Below are positions 13,791-14,809 of a stretch of 14,809 nt of DNA, one piece after another; the first letter of the stretch is position 1; each line of letters opens with the position of its first letter. The notes below the pieces were generated by a model. That model worked only from the letters and a program-made list of their open reading frames with translations. It did not search any database and was not told where the DNA came from. The position numbers and the translations under genes were made by a program. Source of the DNA: an uncultured Rubritalea sp. (lineage in GTDB: Bacteria > Verrucomicrobiota > Verrucomicrobiia > Verrucomicrobiales > Akkermansiaceae); NCBI GenBank assembly GCA_937951395.1, contig CALFBV010000014.1, positions 1 through 14,809 on the forward strand. Reading direction: 5' to 3'.

Positions 13791-14350
13791 AATCTCAGTT
13801 AGAGGCACTAGCAATCATCACAGAGCTGTGTGAATCAGAGAAGATTGACTATATGTTGGTAGGTTCATTTTCATCTAATTTCTATGGGATACCTAGAGCG
13901 ACTAAAGATGCAGACATAGTTTTAGAAGTGACTCCTGCACAGCGAAATGCCCTCATCGCTAAACTGCCTAAGGAAATGTCTGCTGATCCTCAAATGACGT
14001 TTGAGACTGCTACTTCTACATCAAAAACCTTGATCTACGTGAATTCTATTTGCTTTGAGATAGAACTCTTTGATCTCTCTGAAGATCCTTTTGATCAGAG
14101 CAGATTTTCCAGAAGAACAGTAGTGAACTATCTGGGCAAAGAGATCTACTTGCCCACCGCTGAGGACGTGATCATCCAGAAAATCCGGTGGTTCAAAAAT
14201 GCTGTAAGAGCAAAAGATCTAGAAGACGCTCAGAGTGTTTATCTAGTTCAGAAAGAATACCTTGATTGGGAGTATATGCTACGCTGGGCTAAAGAACATG
14301 GCACAGAAGAGCAAATGGATTCTTTAAAAATCGAGAGCGATGTTAAGTAA
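13787..14350 (+). CDS. Nucleotidyltransferase-fold protein, AbiEii-like
   Basis: The 187-aa product has the minimal nucleotidyltransferase signature: LVGSFSS (Gly26-Ser27), the motif YGIPRATKDADI with the metal-binding pair Asp41 and Asp43, and a third acidic strand FEIELFD (90-96) where the third carboxylate would come from Glu91 or Glu93. The later segment LPTAEDVIIQKIRWFKNAVRAKDLEDA (122-148) matches the K-x-x-R...K-D-L-x-D element of AbiEii/DUF6036-like families. Members of these families include the toxin halves of toxin-antitoxin and abortive-infection modules, though many are uncharacterised. The nucleotide and target are unknown. The 4-bp overlap with the 83-aa gene implies coupled translation. 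Its last 8 bp overlap the 3' end of the convergent WD40 gene. Confidence 0.83.
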   Translation: MKSQLEALAIITELCESEKIDYMLVGSFSSNFYGIPRATKDADIVLEVTPAQRNALIAKLPKEMSADPQMTFETATSTSKTLIYVNSICFEIELFDLSEDPFDQSRFSRRTVVNYLGKEIYLPTAEDVIIQKIRWFKNAVRAKDLEDAQSVYLVQKEYLDWEYMLRWAKEHGTEEQMDSLKIESDVK

Positions 14351-14809
14351 TATCATAGGTTTTTTCCCATATTGGGTCGCAGCTAGGGGCATGATAGGTT
14401 ATGTTTCCATCCTCGTCTGTGCTGGCTGCGTCCAGGTATTTCCACGCATCGCCACTGATGCTGGAAACCTTCTGCTCATCACCCTCATGCTTGTAGCTGA
14501 TGTGCCCTTCAGGGAAGGAGTGACTAGTGAGAAGGCATTTTTTAGTATTAGCATTCCATAGCGTGATAGTTCCCGCGTAGGAAGCAGAGAGGAATCTCTC
14601 ACCATCTTCATGCCATGCTACAGAGGTAGCGCTTGTTTGGAATATGTGCAGGCAGGTGTGGTGTTTAGCGTTCCATAGTTTGACTGTGCCGTCATCAGAA
14701 GTAGAGAGGAATCTTTCACCATCTTTGTTCCAGGCTACAGAGCTAGTTTGGTCTTGGAAGGTGTGAAGGCATGTCTTCTTTTTGGCATCCCACAGCTTGA
14801 TTGTTCCAT
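14343..14809 (-). CDS. WD40-repeat protein, C-terminal part, running off the window
   Basis: Reading the minus strand from the right edge, an open frame without ATG runs 154 codons to TAA (14345-14343). It holds two full WD40 blades of exactly 39 residues: GTIKLWDAKKKTCLHTFQ...SSVAWNKDGERFLSTSDD and GTVKLWNAKHHTCLHIFQ...TSVAWHEDGERFLSASYA. A third, GTITLWNANTKKCLLTS, decays into HISYKHEGDEQKVSSISG. The protein ends with a short non-repeat tail including GDAWKYLDAASTDEDGN. WD40 propellers are protein-interaction platforms. This kind of tail closes large bacterial sensor proteins that carry an NTPase or peptidase domain upstream, but that part is outside the window, so domain partners cannot be stated. 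The frame is certain from the repeats; the start is not visible. Confidence 0.9.
   Translation of the reverse strand, partial: GTIKLWDAKKKTCLHTFQDQTSSVAWNKDGERFLSTSDDGTVKLWNAKHHTCLHIFQTSATSVAWHEDGERFLSASYAGTITLWNANTKKCLLTSHSFPEGHISYKHEGDEQKVSSISGDAWKYLDAASTDEDGNITYHAPSCDPIWEKTYDIT
14587..14809. repeat. 117-bp tandem repeat encoding WD40 blades
   Basis: The unit starting at 14587 recurs at 14704, exactly 117 bp later, and the second copy is cut by the window edge. Over the first 42 bases the two copies differ at six positions. The conservation at DNA level, not just protein level, suggests recent duplication or gene conversion among blades. Such arrays can vary in copy number between strains. 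Confidence 0.8.

Noticed and set aside
1..14809. CRISPR array, tRNA, rRNA or phage structural genes
   Set aside because: No repeat-spacer pattern, tRNA-like cloverleaf or phage protein was seen; the only regular repeat encodes WD40 blades.

Overview
The window most resembles a chromosomal segment of a Verrucomicrobiota-type bacterium. This is an inference from gene style: a secreted ThuA-like protein, a BspA-type leucine-rich-repeat fragment, several mRNAs without clear Shine-Dalgarno sites, and moderate GC content. No rRNA or other taxonomic marker is present, so the assignment is tentative.

Layout, left to right. Positions 1-140 hold the 3' end of an insertion sequence of the ISAs1 family: the transposase C-terminus plus a CCCTG terminus. 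A minus-strand DUF4349-type lipoprotein (410-1144) follows, with its own terminator at 265-315. It is divergent from an unrecognised 489-aa membrane-anchored protein (1289-2758). That gene is six bases upstream of a class I DNA photolyase (phrB, 2765-4213), so the two are probably one operon. A bidirectional terminator (4217-4249) separates phrB from a convergent, secreted ThuA-domain protein (4280-5434, minus), which has the best sigma70-type promoter in the window. A short, apparently broken BspA-type leucine-rich-repeat gene (5628-6023) converges on dnaE, the replicative DNA polymerase III alpha subunit (6044-9571, minus).

The right-hand part is more accessory. A two-gene membrane unit (9872-12086) joins a multi-helix protein with a probable SRPBCC-like tail to a membrane methyltransferase fused to a DCC1-like DxxCxxC domain. 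The two genes overlap by 8 bp. An exported thioredoxin-like protein (12267-13415) with its own terminator follows. Next is a two-gene module of an 83-aa helical protein and a nucleotidyltransferase-fold protein (13539-14350), overlapping by 4 bp and resembling toxin-antitoxin organisation. Its end overlaps by 8 bp the convergent 3' end of a WD40-repeat protein that runs off the right edge (14343-14809, minus).

Two observations cut across the genes. First, three plus-strand transcription units (1289, 9872, 13539) show the same spacing: a -35-like box, 16 nt, a -10-like box, 7 nt, then ATG. This predicts leaderless or near-leaderless mRNAs. Second, three real coding segments have no in-frame start codon inside the window or sit at its edges: the transposase tail, the WD40 gene, and possibly a 60-codon open stretch at 191-373.

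The best candidates for something little described are the SRPBCC-like/methyltransferase-DCC membrane pair and the 83-aa/nucleotidyltransferase module. I see no clear proof of an entirely new system.
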